This document shows, piece after piece, positions 1 to 9,197 of a stretch of DNA of 22,184 bases. Position numbers and translations under genes: made by a program. The notes beneath the pieces are model-generated. The model did not search any database and was not told the origin of the DNA. It worked only from the letters and a program-made list of their open reading frames with translations. Position 1 is the first letter of the stretch; each line of letters starts with the position of its first letter. This DNA is from Clostridium sp. CAG:508 (GTDB taxonomy: Bacteria; Bacillota; Clostridia; TANB77; CAG-508), in assembly GCA_000435755.1 (NCBI GenBank), contig FR889081.1:2241-24424 (forward strand). Direction: 5' to 3'.

Positions 1-2102
1 AATAAATAGCCTGGCATTATAAAATCAAATATAGACCATAATTCTGAAAGCGAGTTTTCAATAGGTGTACCTGTTAGTGCAAATCTTGTTTGTGTTAATA
101 TTTTTTTTATAGATTTTGCATTTTGCGTATTGTTATTTTTTACATATTGAGCCTCATCTGCTATCATATATCTAAAGTTATAGGCTTTTTCTTCATATAT
201 TTCAATGTCTCTTTTTAATGAATCATATGATGTAATAACTAAATCATATTGTGGTATTTTATCTATTCTTTTTGCTCTTTCTATAGCATTACCACTAATT
301 ACACATACTTTTAAACTTGGTGCAAATTTGTTAGTTTCGTTTAGCCAGTTCAAAGTAAGTGAACTTGGGCATACTACTAGTGATGGCATTTTTCCTTCTT
401 TATTTACGTAGTCTAATATTACTGCTATAACTTGAATTGTTTTTCCAAGTCCCATATCGTCTGCTAATATTCCACCAAATTGATAACTATCTAATGTTTT
501 CAACCATTGATATCCTATTTTCTGGTAGGTTCTTAAACTTGCATTCAAATTTTTAGGTATTTCCATTTGAACAGTTTTTTGTTCTGTTTCAAGGCTTTCT
601 ACCATATTTTTATATGCTTCATCTTTTGTTACTTCAACATTATTTAAATTCTTTAAGCATCTTTCTAAATACAAACTTCTATAGTTTTGAAGTGTAATAA
701 CTCCATCTTTTAAATTTGTAAATCCATTTTCCATATCTAGATTTAGGTCATCTAAAAATTTTAGAGTTTCATTTTGTTTTAAATCTATATAGCTTCCATC
801 TTTTAATCTGTGAAAAGTCTTTTTTAACTTATACTTTTCCATTATGTCTGATAGATCTGATAATTCAATTCCTATTTGTGATAAATCTATTTGTAGCAAA
901 TTGTTTTCTATCCTTACTCCAATAGATTTCATTTGTGGAGCACGTATTTCTTTTTTCTTAAAAGTTTCAGTAGCCAAAACTTCATATTTTTTCATATAGT
1001 CTTCAATTTCTTCTGATAAAAATTGATATATCTTTTCGTCATTTGCCAAAATTAGTCTTGCATTTTTTCTATCAAGCATAAATCCAGTTTTTATAAATTG
1101 ATTTAGTGCTTCATTTTCTTTTATCATATTTCTGGCAAAATCAACATTTTGATTTGTTAGTGGATTGTATTCATTTTTTCCATAACAAAATTTTATATCT
1201 GCTATAACATTATTGTTTGCATCATAATCTAAGTATATCTTCACCCCTAATTTTTGTGGAATATACTTGTCTTTTACATATTTAGGCAAATCGTCTGTAA
1301 CTACACTTTCTTCTATTTCTGGTGCTATCATTGCAAAAAAGTTTGTTACTTCTTTTTCGTCCATAATTATTTCATTTGTATAATTTTTCCTTAAGGTTTC
1401 TAATATATTTAAAATGGTGTTTTCGAATTTTATGTCACAACGATATAAGCTGTCTGTGAATAATAAATATATATATTTTTTGCCTTGTAAAATATCATAA
1501 CTAAAAACATCAATATTGCATTTTAGTTTAAATTTATTTCCTTCTACTTCTGTAATGTTGAAGAATATTTCTGGTTCTTCATCTGCAAAATATATATTTT
1601 TTTCTACTGCATTTATTTGAAAGGCTACATTTTTATTTTTCAAAATTTCAAAAATGTCATCTAAGCCTGAGTTTGATAATAAAATATTGTCTGGTATAAA
1701 ATTGTTTCTATAATATGTGTAATTCATTTCATTACTGTATTTAATAATTTCTGCATATTTTAGTAAGAATGATAAAATTTCTTGTGATTCTTTTTCAAAA
1801 GATTCTGTAGTATGTATAAAGTTTAGTTTTGCTCCATATTGATATACTTCATTGTTTAACATTTTTTCGTAGAATTCTGGTAGATTTTTAAGTTTATATA
1901 GCTGTTTTTCACCTATTCTAAATTCCACCTTTAATTGTTTTTTGAAGTTATCATAAAAAAATTTAGGTACAATTTTTATATTTTTACTTATATTTTCCTC
2001 TTCAATTTTAGAGCTTTGTTCACTTTGCATAAAGTTATTTAATAACTGCTTAAATACCCTATGATTTTCCTTTTCTTTAAAGTTTTCTTCTTTATTCAAC
2101 AT
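1..2102 (-). CDS. SNF2-family DNA helicase/ATPase (3' end outside window)
   Basis: Bacterial SNF2-type DNA translocase. The frame is open from an ATG at 2102, after a good GGGAG ribosome binding site, to the window edge, about 700 codons. I can see the Walker A motif DDMGLGKTIQ (near residue 554), the DEAQ Walker B box (near 649) and motif III LTGTPIENSLSELWSIFDF. The second RecA lobe lies beyond the edge. Residues 1 to about 500 look like the SNF2-associated region. I see no N-terminal SWIM zinc finger (CxC...CxH), which many full-length Firmicute homologues carry. It lies 110 bp downstream of topA on the same strand and may be read with it. The role in DNA repair or nucleoid remodelling is inferred from the family; the substrate is unknown. 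Confidence 0.9.
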   Translation of the reverse strand, partial: MLNKEENFKEKENHRVFKQLLNNFMQSEQSSKIEEENISKNIKIVPKFFYDNFKKQLKVEFRIGEKQLYKLKNLPEFYEKMLNNEVYQYGAKLNFIHTTESFEKESQEILSFLLKYAEIIKYSNEMNYTYYRNNFIPDNILLSNSGLDDIFEILKNKNVAFQINAVEKNIYFADEEPEIFFNITEVEGNKFKLKCNIDVFSYDILQGKKYIYLLFTDSLYRCDIKFENTILNILETLRKNYTNEIIMDEKEVTNFFAMIAPEIEESVVTDDLPKYVKDKYIPQKLGVKIYLDYDANNNVIADIKFCYGKNEYNPLTNQNVDFARNMIKENEALNQFIKTGFMLDRKNARLILANDEKIYQFLSEEIEDYMKKYEVLATETFKKKEIRAPQMKSIGVRIENNLLQIDLSQIGIELSDLSDIMEKYKLKKTFHRLKDGSYIDLKQNETLKFLDDLNLDMENGFTNLKDGVITLQNYRSLYLERCLKNLNNVEVTKDEAYKNMVESLETEQKTVQMEIPKNLNASLRTYQKIGYQWLKTLDSYQFGGILADDMGLGKTIQVIAVILDYVNKEGKMPSLVVCPSSLTLNWLNETNKFAPSLKVCVISGNAIERAKRIDKIPQYDLVITSYDSLKRDIEIYEEKAYNFRYMIADEAQYVKNNNTQNAKSIKKILTQTRFALTGTPIENSLSELWSIFDFIMPGYL

Positions 2103-2180
2103 AACAATCTCCCTTGAAATTTCATCAAGTTGTAATTATATCATAAGTTATTTATTTTTTCAAGGAATATGGCATAATTT

Positions 2181-2208
2181 AAGAACGAGGATGTAGTTCC
2201 CCGTTCTT
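2181..2208 (-). terminator. Hairpin between topA and the SNF2 gene
   Basis: An imperfect hairpin pairs AAGAACG with CGTTCTT, then GG with CC across one mismatch. It starts 5 bases past the topA stop. In the transcribed (minus) direction it is followed by AAATTATG, not a U-run, so it may be a weak terminator or an RNA-stabilising stem. Confidence 0.4.
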
Positions 2209-2212
2209 GAAT

Positions 2213-4279
2213 TTATTTTTTAGTTTTTCTTTTTGTTGTTTTTGCCTTTTTTGTTTTAGTAGTTTTCTTTTTCTTTTCTTCTTTTTTCTCAGGTGTCCAT
2301 GGTTCTCCTGGTTTTGGTGGATTCCATGAAATGTATTCACAAGTACCTGGATTATTTTCACATACGTAGAATTTCTTTCCTCTTCTAGTTTTCTTTATTT
2401 GCACTGTTCCCCCACATACTGGGCATGGTACATCTATAGTTTCTATAATAGGTTTTGCATTTTTACATTCTGGATAGCCAGGGCAAGCTAAAAACTTACC
2501 ATATCTACCATATTTTATTACCATCATTCTTCCACATTTTTCACATGGTACGTCTGATACTTCTTCAACTAATTCGACATGTTCTAGTTCTTTTTCTACT
2601 CTATCTAAAGTCACCTTAAATGGTCCATAGAACTCACGTATAACTTGTTTCCATGGTTCTTTTCCTTCTGCAACTTCGTCAAATTCTTCTTCAATTTTAG
2701 CGGTGAATTCAACATTTATTACATCTGGAAAGTTTTCAACTAATAGTTTGTTTACTATTTTACCTAAATTTGTTGGTATTAGTTGTTTTTGTTCTTTTTG
2801 AATATATCTTCTTTCCAAAATTGTTGTAATTGTTGGAGAATAAGTACTTGGTCTTCCTATTCCTTTTTCTTCTAAAGCTTTTACCAAGCTCGCCTCTGTA
2901 TATCTTGCAGGTGGTTGTGTAAAGCTTTGCTTTGCTTCTAGTTTTTCTTTTTTTACTTCTTGGCCAATTGTTAATTCTGGAATAGAGTTATCCTCTTCCT
3001 CTTTTTCTCCCTCTATAGTTTCCACATATAGAGTCATAAAACCTTTAAATTTTAAAGTTTGTCCATTTGCTCTAAAATTGTAATTGTTTACATCTATATT
3101 GGCTGTAACTGTGTCATATATAGCATTAGCCATTTGGCTTGCAATAAATCTGTTATATATCAAACGGTATAACTTGTACTGATCTGTTGTTAAATAATCT
3201 TTAATTTTTTCTGGTTCTAAATCTATATATGTTGGTCTAATTGCCTCATGCGCATCTTGAGCATTTTGCTTTGTTTTGTAATAACGATTTTCATAATAGT
3301 TTGCGCCATATTTTTGAGTAATAACTTCTTTTGCTACTGCTCTTGCTTCATCTGAAATTCTAGTAGAGTCAGTTCTCATATATGTAATTAAACCAACTGT
3401 ACCTTTTTCACCAACATGTACACCTTCATATAGTCCTTGTGCAACAGACATTGTCTTTTTTAGTGTAAAGCTTAATTTTCTAGATGCTTCTTGTTGCATT
3501 GTACTTGTAGTAAATGGTGGTGCAGGAGTTCTTTTCTTTTCTCCTTTTTTCACATCTGCTACAATATACTTGCCTTTTTCTATATTTTTTAATATTTTGT
3601 CTACTTCTTCTTTTGTATGTATTTCTAGCTTTTTACCATCTTTTCCATAAAATGTAGCTTGAAATTTCTTTTTAGAATTTGGTTCTAATAAATCAGCATA
3701 AATATTCCAATATTCTTCTGGTATAAAGTTTTCTATTTCTTCTTCTCTATCAACAATTAACTTTACAGCAACTGACTGCACTCTACCTGCTGATAATCCT
3801 CTTTTTACTTTTTTCCATAGCACTGGACTAATTTTGTATCCCACTATTCTGTCTAATACTCTACGAGCTTGTTGTGCGTCAACTAAATCCATATTTATTG
3901 TTCTTGGTTTCTTTATACTTTCTTTTACAGTTTCTTTAGTGATTTCATTAAAAGTGACTCTGCAATTGCTATCTTCTGGTATTTCTAATATATGTGCTAA
4001 ATGCCATGCAATAGCTTCTCCCTCACGGTCAGGGTCAGATGCCAAATATACTTGTTTTGCAGCTTTGGCTTCCTTTTTTAAACTTTTAATCAGGTCACCT
4101 TTTCCACGAATATTTATATATTCTGGTTCAAAGTCATGTTCAATGTCAACAGCCATTTTTGATTTTGGTAAATCTCTAATATGTCCCATTGAAGCCATTA
4201 CTTTGGTATTTCCACCTAAGAACTTTTTAATTGTGTTTGCCTTTGCAGGTGATTCCACAATAATTAGCTTGTCTGCCAT
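2213..4279 (-). CDS. topA: DNA topoisomerase I
   Basis: Type IA topoisomerase that relaxes negative supercoils by cutting and passing one strand. The 688-residue length is normal for Firmicutes. It starts with the Toprim domain: the catalytic Glu in IVESPAKA (residues 7-14) and the acidic SDPDREGEA motif (81-89). SAGRVQS follows (163-169). The active-site tyrosine is Tyr300 in GLITYMRTDS. The C-terminus has two four-cysteine zinc ribbons (CEKCG...CPGYPEC and CPVCGG...CENNPGTC) and a tail of about 25 mostly Lys/Thr residues, probably for non-specific DNA contact. It is 40 bp downstream of murG, so it probably ends the dcw operon, an arrangement that couples it to cell-wall gene transcription. 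Confidence 0.97.
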   Translation of the reverse strand: MADKLIIVESPAKANTIKKFLGGNTKVMASMGHIRDLPKSKMAVDIEHDFEPEYINIRGKGDLIKSLKKEAKAAKQVYLASDPDREGEAIAWHLAHILEIPEDSNCRVTFNEITKETVKESIKKPRTINMDLVDAQQARRVLDRIVGYKISPVLWKKVKRGLSAGRVQSVAVKLIVDREEEIENFIPEEYWNIYADLLEPNSKKKFQATFYGKDGKKLEIHTKEEVDKILKNIEKGKYIVADVKKGEKKRTPAPPFTTSTMQQEASRKLSFTLKKTMSVAQGLYEGVHVGEKGTVGLITYMRTDSTRISDEARAVAKEVITQKYGANYYENRYYKTKQNAQDAHEAIRPTYIDLEPEKIKDYLTTDQYKLYRLIYNRFIASQMANAIYDTVTANIDVNNYNFRANGQTLKFKGFMTLYVETIEGEKEEEDNSIPELTIGQEVKKEKLEAKQSFTQPPARYTEASLVKALEEKGIGRPSTYSPTITTILERRYIQKEQKQLIPTNLGKIVNKLLVENFPDVINVEFTAKIEEEFDEVAEGKEPWKQVIREFYGPFKVTLDRVEKELEHVELVEEVSDVPCEKCGRMMVIKYGRYGKFLACPGYPECKNAKPIIETIDVPCPVCGGTVQIKKTRRGKKFYVCENNPGTCEYISWNPPKPGEPWTPEKKEEKKKKTTKTKKAKTTKRKTKK

Positions 4280-4319
4280 TTGAATTCTCCTTTAATTAGT
4301 AAATTATAAGGAGTTGTCT

Positions 4320-5435
4320 TTAGACAACTTCTTTGATTTCTTTGTAGATTTTTTCTTCTACATCTTGTATTGCAACTGTATGAGCTTTTTCGCCCATTTC
4401 TTTTAAAACTTTTTTATCCTTCACTAAGTTTGATATTGTACTATTTAATTCTTTTGCTGTCAAGTTTTTGTCTAATATTATTTTAGCAGCTCCTACATTT
4501 TTTAATACTTTTGCATTGTATTCTTGATGATTTTCTGTTGCAAATGGGAATGGTATAAATATTGCTGGCACTCCCACATTTGCTATTTCTGTTATTGTCA
4601 TTGCTCCACTTCTTGAAACTACTAAGTCTATAATATTCATTATTTCTTCCATATTATAAATGTATGGTACTATGCTAACATTTGGTATATTATCAATTTC
4701 TATTGAATATTTTTCTTTTAGTTCATTTTTTATCTGATCATATTGTTTTGGTCCTGCTGCCCATAAAATTTGGTAGTCTTGATTTTGTTTTTTAGATATT
4801 ATTTCCAATAAACTATTATTTATACTTTTAGCTCCTTGACTTCCTCCAAAAAATAGTACTATTGGTTTATTGCTTTCTAGTTTATTTTCCTTTAATAATT
4901 CTTGTTTTCTAGAATCTGATATTTCTACTTTTTTCACTTTAGTAGGGGTCCCTGTGACAACTACTTTTTTTGCTTTTGGTAATCTTGCTTTTGCGTCTTC
5001 AAATCCTACTAATATCTTGCTTGCTTTATTTGATAGTATCTTTACAGCTACTCCAGGAAATGCATTGCTTTCGTGCAATACTACTGGTACCTTTTTCTTT
5101 TTAGCTGCCATTCCTACTGGCACACAAATATATCCACCTGTTCCAATTACTACATCTGGTTTAAACTGTTCTATTATTTTTTTAGCTTCTTTTATTGAAT
5201 GAAAAGTTTGATATATTTTTTTCATATTTTCTAATGATATTGTTCTATTAAATCCATAAGCATTTATATGTTTTAGCTCATAACCTGCTCTAGGAACTAA
5301 GTCATTTTCTAGCCCACGATTAGTACCTATAAATATTATTTCTGAGTCTGGTTCTTCTTTTTTTATCTTATTAGCTATTGCTATTCCTGGATTTATATGT
5401 CCGCCTGTTCCCGCTGCTGCTATTATTGCTCGCAT
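4320..5435 (-). CDS. murG: UDP-GlcNAc:undecaprenyl-PP-MurNAc-pentapeptide GlcNAc transferase
   Basis: Peripheral membrane GT-B glycosyltransferase that adds GlcNAc to lipid I to make lipid II on the cytoplasmic face. The N-terminal glycine-rich loop AAGTGGHINPG (residues 7-17) fits the family GGTGGH loop, with Ala-Ala in place of the usual start. The C-domain shows FFGGSQGAKSIN and VVSRSGAMTITEIANVGVPAIFIPFPFATENHQ, the UDP-GlcNAc-binding loop. Length, 371 residues, is typical. The AAGGGGG ribosome binding site lies just after the recoded ftsW stop at 5449. In the uncorrected frame ftsW would run 13 bp into murG. MraY, acting one step earlier, is encoded just upstream of ftsW. Confidence 0.96.
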   Translation of the reverse strand: MRAIIAAAGTGGHINPGIAIANKIKKEEPDSEIIFIGTNRGLENDLVPRAGYELKHINAYGFNRTISLENMKKIYQTFHSIKEAKKIIEQFKPDVVIGTGGYICVPVGMAAKKKKVPVVLHESNAFPGVAVKILSNKASKILVGFEDAKARLPKAKKVVVTGTPTKVKKVEISDSRKQELLKENKLESNKPIVLFFGGSQGAKSINNSLLEIISKKQNQDYQILWAAGPKQYDQIKNELKEKYSIEIDNIPNVSIVPYIYNMEEIMNIIDLVVSRSGAMTITEIANVGVPAIFIPFPFATENHQEYNAKVLKNVGAAKIILDKNLTAKELNSTISNLVKDKKVLKEMGEKAHTVAIQDVEEKIYKEIKEVV

Positions 5436-5448
5436 TCTAGTTCCCCCT

Positions 5449-6607
5449 TTATACTTTTGAGCCCGCTCGTGAAATGTTTAGTAAAATACCGCATACTACA
5501 TAATAAAATCAATAACGCTGTTCCTCCATAGCTGAAAAATGGTAGTGGTATACCTGTATTTGGAATTGATGATGTAACAACTGCTATATTTAGTATTACT
5601 TGAATTGCAACTAAACTCACTATTCCTGTAGCTAATAGGCTTGAAAATGTATCTGGTGCTTTTATTGCAATTAGTACACCTCTCCAAATTAAAATTCCAA
5701 ATAATATCATTATAATTAGGCACCCTATAAAACCTAATTCTTCTGCAACTATTGCAAATATAAAGTCATTTTGTGGCTCTGATATATATAAATATTTTTG
5801 TTTACTTTCACCTAAACCTGCTCCAAATAGTCCTCCTGAACCTATTGCATATAAACTTTGAACTACTTGCCAGCCTGTTCCTGTAAGGTCTTGCCAAGGG
5901 TCTAAGAATGAAATAATTCTGCCTATACGGAAGCTGTCATCCCCTCCTCCTGAACTAACTTTATATATCAGGTATGAGATTAAACCTCCTCCACCTATTG
6001 CTCCAACAATAATAAAGTGTACAAGTCTTGTTCCCGCAATCAGCATCATTATACAAGTAATCATTCCAATAATTAATGATGCACTTAAATGGTTTTGTAC
6101 TAAATATAATACTGCAATTGGTGGAAGTATAAAACAAAGTGGTTTTACAAATCCTCTCCAAAAATCTCTCAACTCATCTTTGTGCTCTGTTAGATAACCT
6201 GCATAAAATATAATTAATCCTATTTTAGTTAATTCTGATGGTTGAAACTGTCCTATTATCGGAATTTTTATCCATCTTGTAGCTCCATTTGCTTCAACTC
6301 CAACATTTGGAATTAGAACTAGTAATAGTATAAGTACAGAAACCACATATGCCATTTTATACATTTTTTTATAAACATTATAATTTATTTTTGAAAAGAA
6401 AAACATTCCAAATATACCTAAAATGGCTGCTAAAAGTTGTTTGCTTGCATATGAATAAGTTTTGCCTGTTTCAGCTAATGCTGATGGTGCTGAAGCTGAC
6501 AATACCATTACTATTCCTAATGCCAACAATATGAATATTACAGCACATAGTATAAAATCAAATGGTTGGTTTATGAAATTTGTGGATTTCTTTTTTGTTT
6601 TTTGCAT
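5449..6607 (-). CDS. ftsW: SEDS peptidoglycan polymerase FtsW/SpoVE, with apparent +1 frameshift near the C-terminus
   Basis: Multi-spanning SEDS glycosyltransferase that polymerises lipid II with a partner class B PBP. About ten hydrophobic segments are visible, plus family motifs: NGATRWIKIP, QPSELTKIG, QNDFIFAIVAEELGFIG and GIPLPFFSYGGTALL. The frame from 6607 stays open to 5423 (394 residues), but after ATG (5494-5492) it meets an in-frame CGG and reads RYFTKHFTSG, unlike the family. Skipping one C gives GILLNISRAGSKV and a TAA at 5451-5449 (385 residues). GILLNISR is the standard SEDS C-terminal signature, and rodA in this window ends similarly (AILLNISTRR). The recoded stop falls just before the murG ribosome binding site. 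FtsW versus SpoVE cannot be settled from the sequence. Confidence 0.93.
5488..5494 (-). other. Putative +1 frameshift/recoding site at CGG in ftsW
   Basis: Reading ATG CGG T as ATG C GGT changes the C-terminus from a non-family sequence to GILLNISR, the conserved SEDS ending. This is one of three in-frame CGG codons I found in recognised genes of the window, all with the same geometry. Confidence 0.6.
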
Positions 6608-6631
6608 TATTTCTTCCCTTTCTTAATGGTG

Positions 6632-7621
6632 TTAAATAGCAAATAATCCAACTATACAACACACAAGAGTTATCAAGCTAAATACTGATACTATTTTATT
6701 TTCATTCCAGCCAGATAATTCAAAATGATGATGTATTGGAGTCATTTTGAATATTCTTTCTCCGGTTTTCTTGAAGTACTTAACTTGTATAATTACTGAT
6801 AAGGTTTCAATTACTGGCACTAAAGCAATTATTATCAATAATAATGGCATTTTTAAGTAAAGTGCCATGCTTGCAATTGCACCACCAAGTAAAAGTGAGC
6901 CTGTATCTCCCATAAATACTTTTGCAGGGTGTAAGTTGAATATTAAAAATCCTAAACATGCTCCAATTAATATAGTTCCAAATATTGTTATCTCTTTTAC
7001 TCCAAATATAATTCCTATTACAGTTAGACATGTAATTATTATTGTTGTTACACTTGTAGAAAGTCCGTCTATTCCATCTGTTAAGTTAACAGCATTTGTA
7101 GTTGCTAACATTACAACTACAGCAAATGGAATATATAGCCATATTGGAAGGCTTATAGATGTTTTGAAAAACGGAATGTATGTATCTGTTCCTAAATGTA
7201 ATATTTGAGTTAAATATAGGCTAAATCCAACAGATACTATCAATAAACCTAACATTTTATATTTAGGTTTTAAGCCATCTGTATTTTTACCTATTAGTTT
7301 TTTCAAGTCATCAATTAGCCCTATTACGCCAAAGCCTATTGTTGATGCTATAAGTGGAATTAAATGTATTGCAATTTTTTGTTCTTCGGTATTAGCTGAT
7401 TTAGAGTAATTAAAGCAAATGTATGCCCCCATCACCAATAATGTAAGCATTATTATAATTCCACCCATTGTAGGCGTTCCCTGTTTTTTTAGATGTGATT
7501 GTGGTCCTTCTTTTCTTTCTAATTGACCTACTTTTAATTTTTTTAGTATTGGAATTGTTATTAACCCCATTATAAAGCTAAATGCTAATGAAATTAGTAT
7601 TATTTTGGTTTGAAATTCCAT
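6632..7621 (-). CDS. mraY: Phospho-N-acetylmuramoyl-pentapeptide transferase
   Basis: Integral membrane enzyme that moves phospho-MurNAc-pentapeptide from UDP to undecaprenyl phosphate, giving lipid I. The 329-residue length and about ten membrane segments fit the family. Motifs seen: GTPTMGG near the N-terminus, the aspartate pair FGVIGLIDDLKK, NLTDGIDGL, NLHPAKVFMGDTGSLLLGG, and the MTPIHHHFELSGW loop with the histidine triad that helps bind the nucleotide. The ATG follows an AGGAGG ribosome binding site. It lies 25 bp after murE, where murF would usually intervene, and 24 bp before ftsW, where murD is usual. Confidence 0.97.
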   Translation of the reverse strand: MEFQTKIILISLAFSFIMGLITIPILKKLKVGQLERKEGPQSHLKKQGTPTMGGIIIMLTLLVMGAYICFNYSKSANTEEQKIAIHLIPLIASTIGFGVIGLIDDLKKLIGKNTDGLKPKYKMLGLLIVSVGFSLYLTQILHLGTDTYIPFFKTSISLPIWLYIPFAVVVMLATTNAVNLTDGIDGLSTSVTTIIITCLTVIGIIFGVKEITIFGTILIGACLGFLIFNLHPAKVFMGDTGSLLLGGAIASMALYLKMPLLLIIIALVPVIETLSVIIQVKYFKKTGERIFKMTPIHHHFELSGWNENKIVSVFSLITLVCCIVGLFAI

Positions 7622-7646
7622 ATTTCCTCCTTAGTTGTTCTGTGTT

Positions 7647-9134
7647 TTATTTTAAATTTTCTATAATTTCACGTACAATTTTACGTTCATCAAATTCATA
7701 TTTTTTTCCTTTAATTTCTTGTGTTAATTCATGTCCTTTACCTGCAATAACTAATATATCTTTTTTATGCAACATTTCTATTCCTTTTTTTATTGCTTCT
7801 TTCCTGTCTACTATACACTCATAGCTTCCTTTTGTCTTTGTAATTCCTTTTTCTATTTGTTCAACTATTTCTTCTGGTTTTTCACTTCTAGGATTATCTG
7901 AAGTAATAATAGTATAATCTGCTAAAACTCCTGATATTTCACCCATAATAGGTCTTTTACCACTATCTCTGTCACCGCCACAACCAAATACACAAATTAC
8001 TTTTCCTTGTGTGTACTCTCTAACAGTTGTTAAAATATTTTCCAAGCTTTCTGGTGAATGTGCATAATCTATCATAATTGTTAGTTCTTTTTTATTATCT
8101 ACTAACTCACTTCTTCCTGGTACACGAACATTTAATAGTGCTTCTTGTATATTTTCTACACTGCAACCAAATTTTGTTGCAACACTTATTGCTGCCAATG
8201 AATTATATACACTAAATCTTCCAGGAATACCAGTTTTTACTCTTTGATTTTTTCCGTCTAATTTCACTTTAAAATCAACACTTGAGTTTGTTACTGTAAT
8301 GTCTTTTGCTAATAACTCTGTGGGGTTATCTATTCCATAAGTGCTAAATTTGCAACTTGGTACTAATTTAGGTAATTTATTAGCATATATATCATCTGAA
8401 TTTATATATCCATATTTACACATTGTAAATAGTTTTACTTTTGATGCAAAATAATCTTCCATATCTGGATGTTCTTTTGGGCTGATGTGATCTTTTGAAA
8501 AGTTTGTAAATATTCCCATTTCAAATTCACATCCATCAACTCTGCCTAGTTTTAGACTTTGAGAAGATACTTCCATAACTGCCACATCGCATTTTTCTTC
8601 CACCATTCTGCTCAAAAGTTGTTGTAATTCTAGACTTTCTGGTGTAGTTCTATCATTGTCTCCTAAATTTTTATCTCCAATATATGTGCAAATGGTTCCG
8701 ATTAATCCAACTTTAAATCCTTGTTTTTCTAGTAATTCTTTAATCATAAAAGTGGTTGTTGTTTTTCCTTTTGTTCCTGTTATGCCTATCAATTTAAGTT
8801 TTCTAGATGGATTTTTGTAAAAATTACAAGCACAAATTGAAACTGCATGCCTTGTATCTGGTGCTAAGATAAAAGTAACATTCTCTGGTAATTCTTTTAC
8901 CATTTCTTTAGTTATTTTATCTGCTTGTGCCATAATAACTTTTGCACCTTTTTGTATTGCTTCACCTATATATTGATGTCCATCTGTGTCAAAGCCATCT
9001 ATAGCTACAAACATATCTCCTTTTTGTACTAGATTAGAGCTGTTTCTAATCTCATTTACTTCTACATCAAGACTTCCTTTTACTTTTAGTCCTTCTAATC
9101 CTGATAATATACTCTTTAAATCCATAGCACACAC
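7647..9134 (-). CDS. murE: UDP-MurNAc-tripeptide synthetase (meso-DAP type)
   Basis: Mur ligase that adds the third stem-peptide residue to UDP-MurNAc-Ala-Glu using ATP. The P-loop GITGTKGKTTTT spans about residues 117-128, the likely carbamylated lysine lies in YFASKVKLF (residue 232), and DNPRSEKP (413-420) is the signature of meso-diaminopimelate-adding enzymes rather than lysine types. The full length, 495 residues, is normal. The start is ambiguous: GTG at 9134 has a GGAG 7 bases upstream, whereas ATG at 9125 (MDLKSIL) gives the more usual MurE N-terminus but a spacing of about 16. It follows the class B PBP gene by 63 bp, as in most Firmicute dcw clusters. Confidence 0.97.
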   Translation of the reverse strand: MCAMDLKSILSGLEGLKVKGSLDVEVNEIRNSSNLVQKGDMFVAIDGFDTDGHQYIGEAIQKGAKVIMAQADKITKEMVKELPENVTFILAPDTRHAVSICACNFYKNPSRKLKLIGITGTKGKTTTTFMIKELLEKQGFKVGLIGTICTYIGDKNLGDNDRTTPESLELQQLLSRMVEEKCDVAVMEVSSQSLKLGRVDGCEFEMGIFTNFSKDHISPKEHPDMEDYFASKVKLFTMCKYGYINSDDIYANKLPKLVPSCKFSTYGIDNPTELLAKDITVTNSSVDFKVKLDGKNQRVKTGIPGRFSVYNSLAAISVATKFGCSVENIQEALLNVRVPGRSELVDNKKELTIMIDYAHSPESLENILTTVREYTQGKVICVFGCGGDRDSGKRPIMGEISGVLADYTIITSDNPRSEKPEEIVEQIEKGITKTKGSYECIVDRKEAIKKGIEMLHKKDILVIAGKGHELTQEIKGKKYEFDERKIVREIIENLK

Positions 9135-9197
9135 TCTCTTTCTCCATTTTTACGTTTACATTATATAATTAAATGTTTTTTTTGTATAGCTTTTTTG

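Noticed and set aside
2179..2361. Lys-rich 60-codon frame opposite or alongside the topA C-terminus
   Set aside because: It lies within topA in another frame on the same strand and owes its composition to the Lys/Thr tail codons.
5423..5448. ftsW ending at 5423 with a 13-bp overlap of murG
   Set aside because: The zero-frame tail does not resemble SEDS proteins, while the +1 frame gives GILLNISR and a stop placed naturally before the murG ribosome binding site.
9125..9147. An alternative ATG at 9147 upstream of murE
   Set aside because: It is out of frame with murE; only GTG 9134 or ATG 9125 are in frame.
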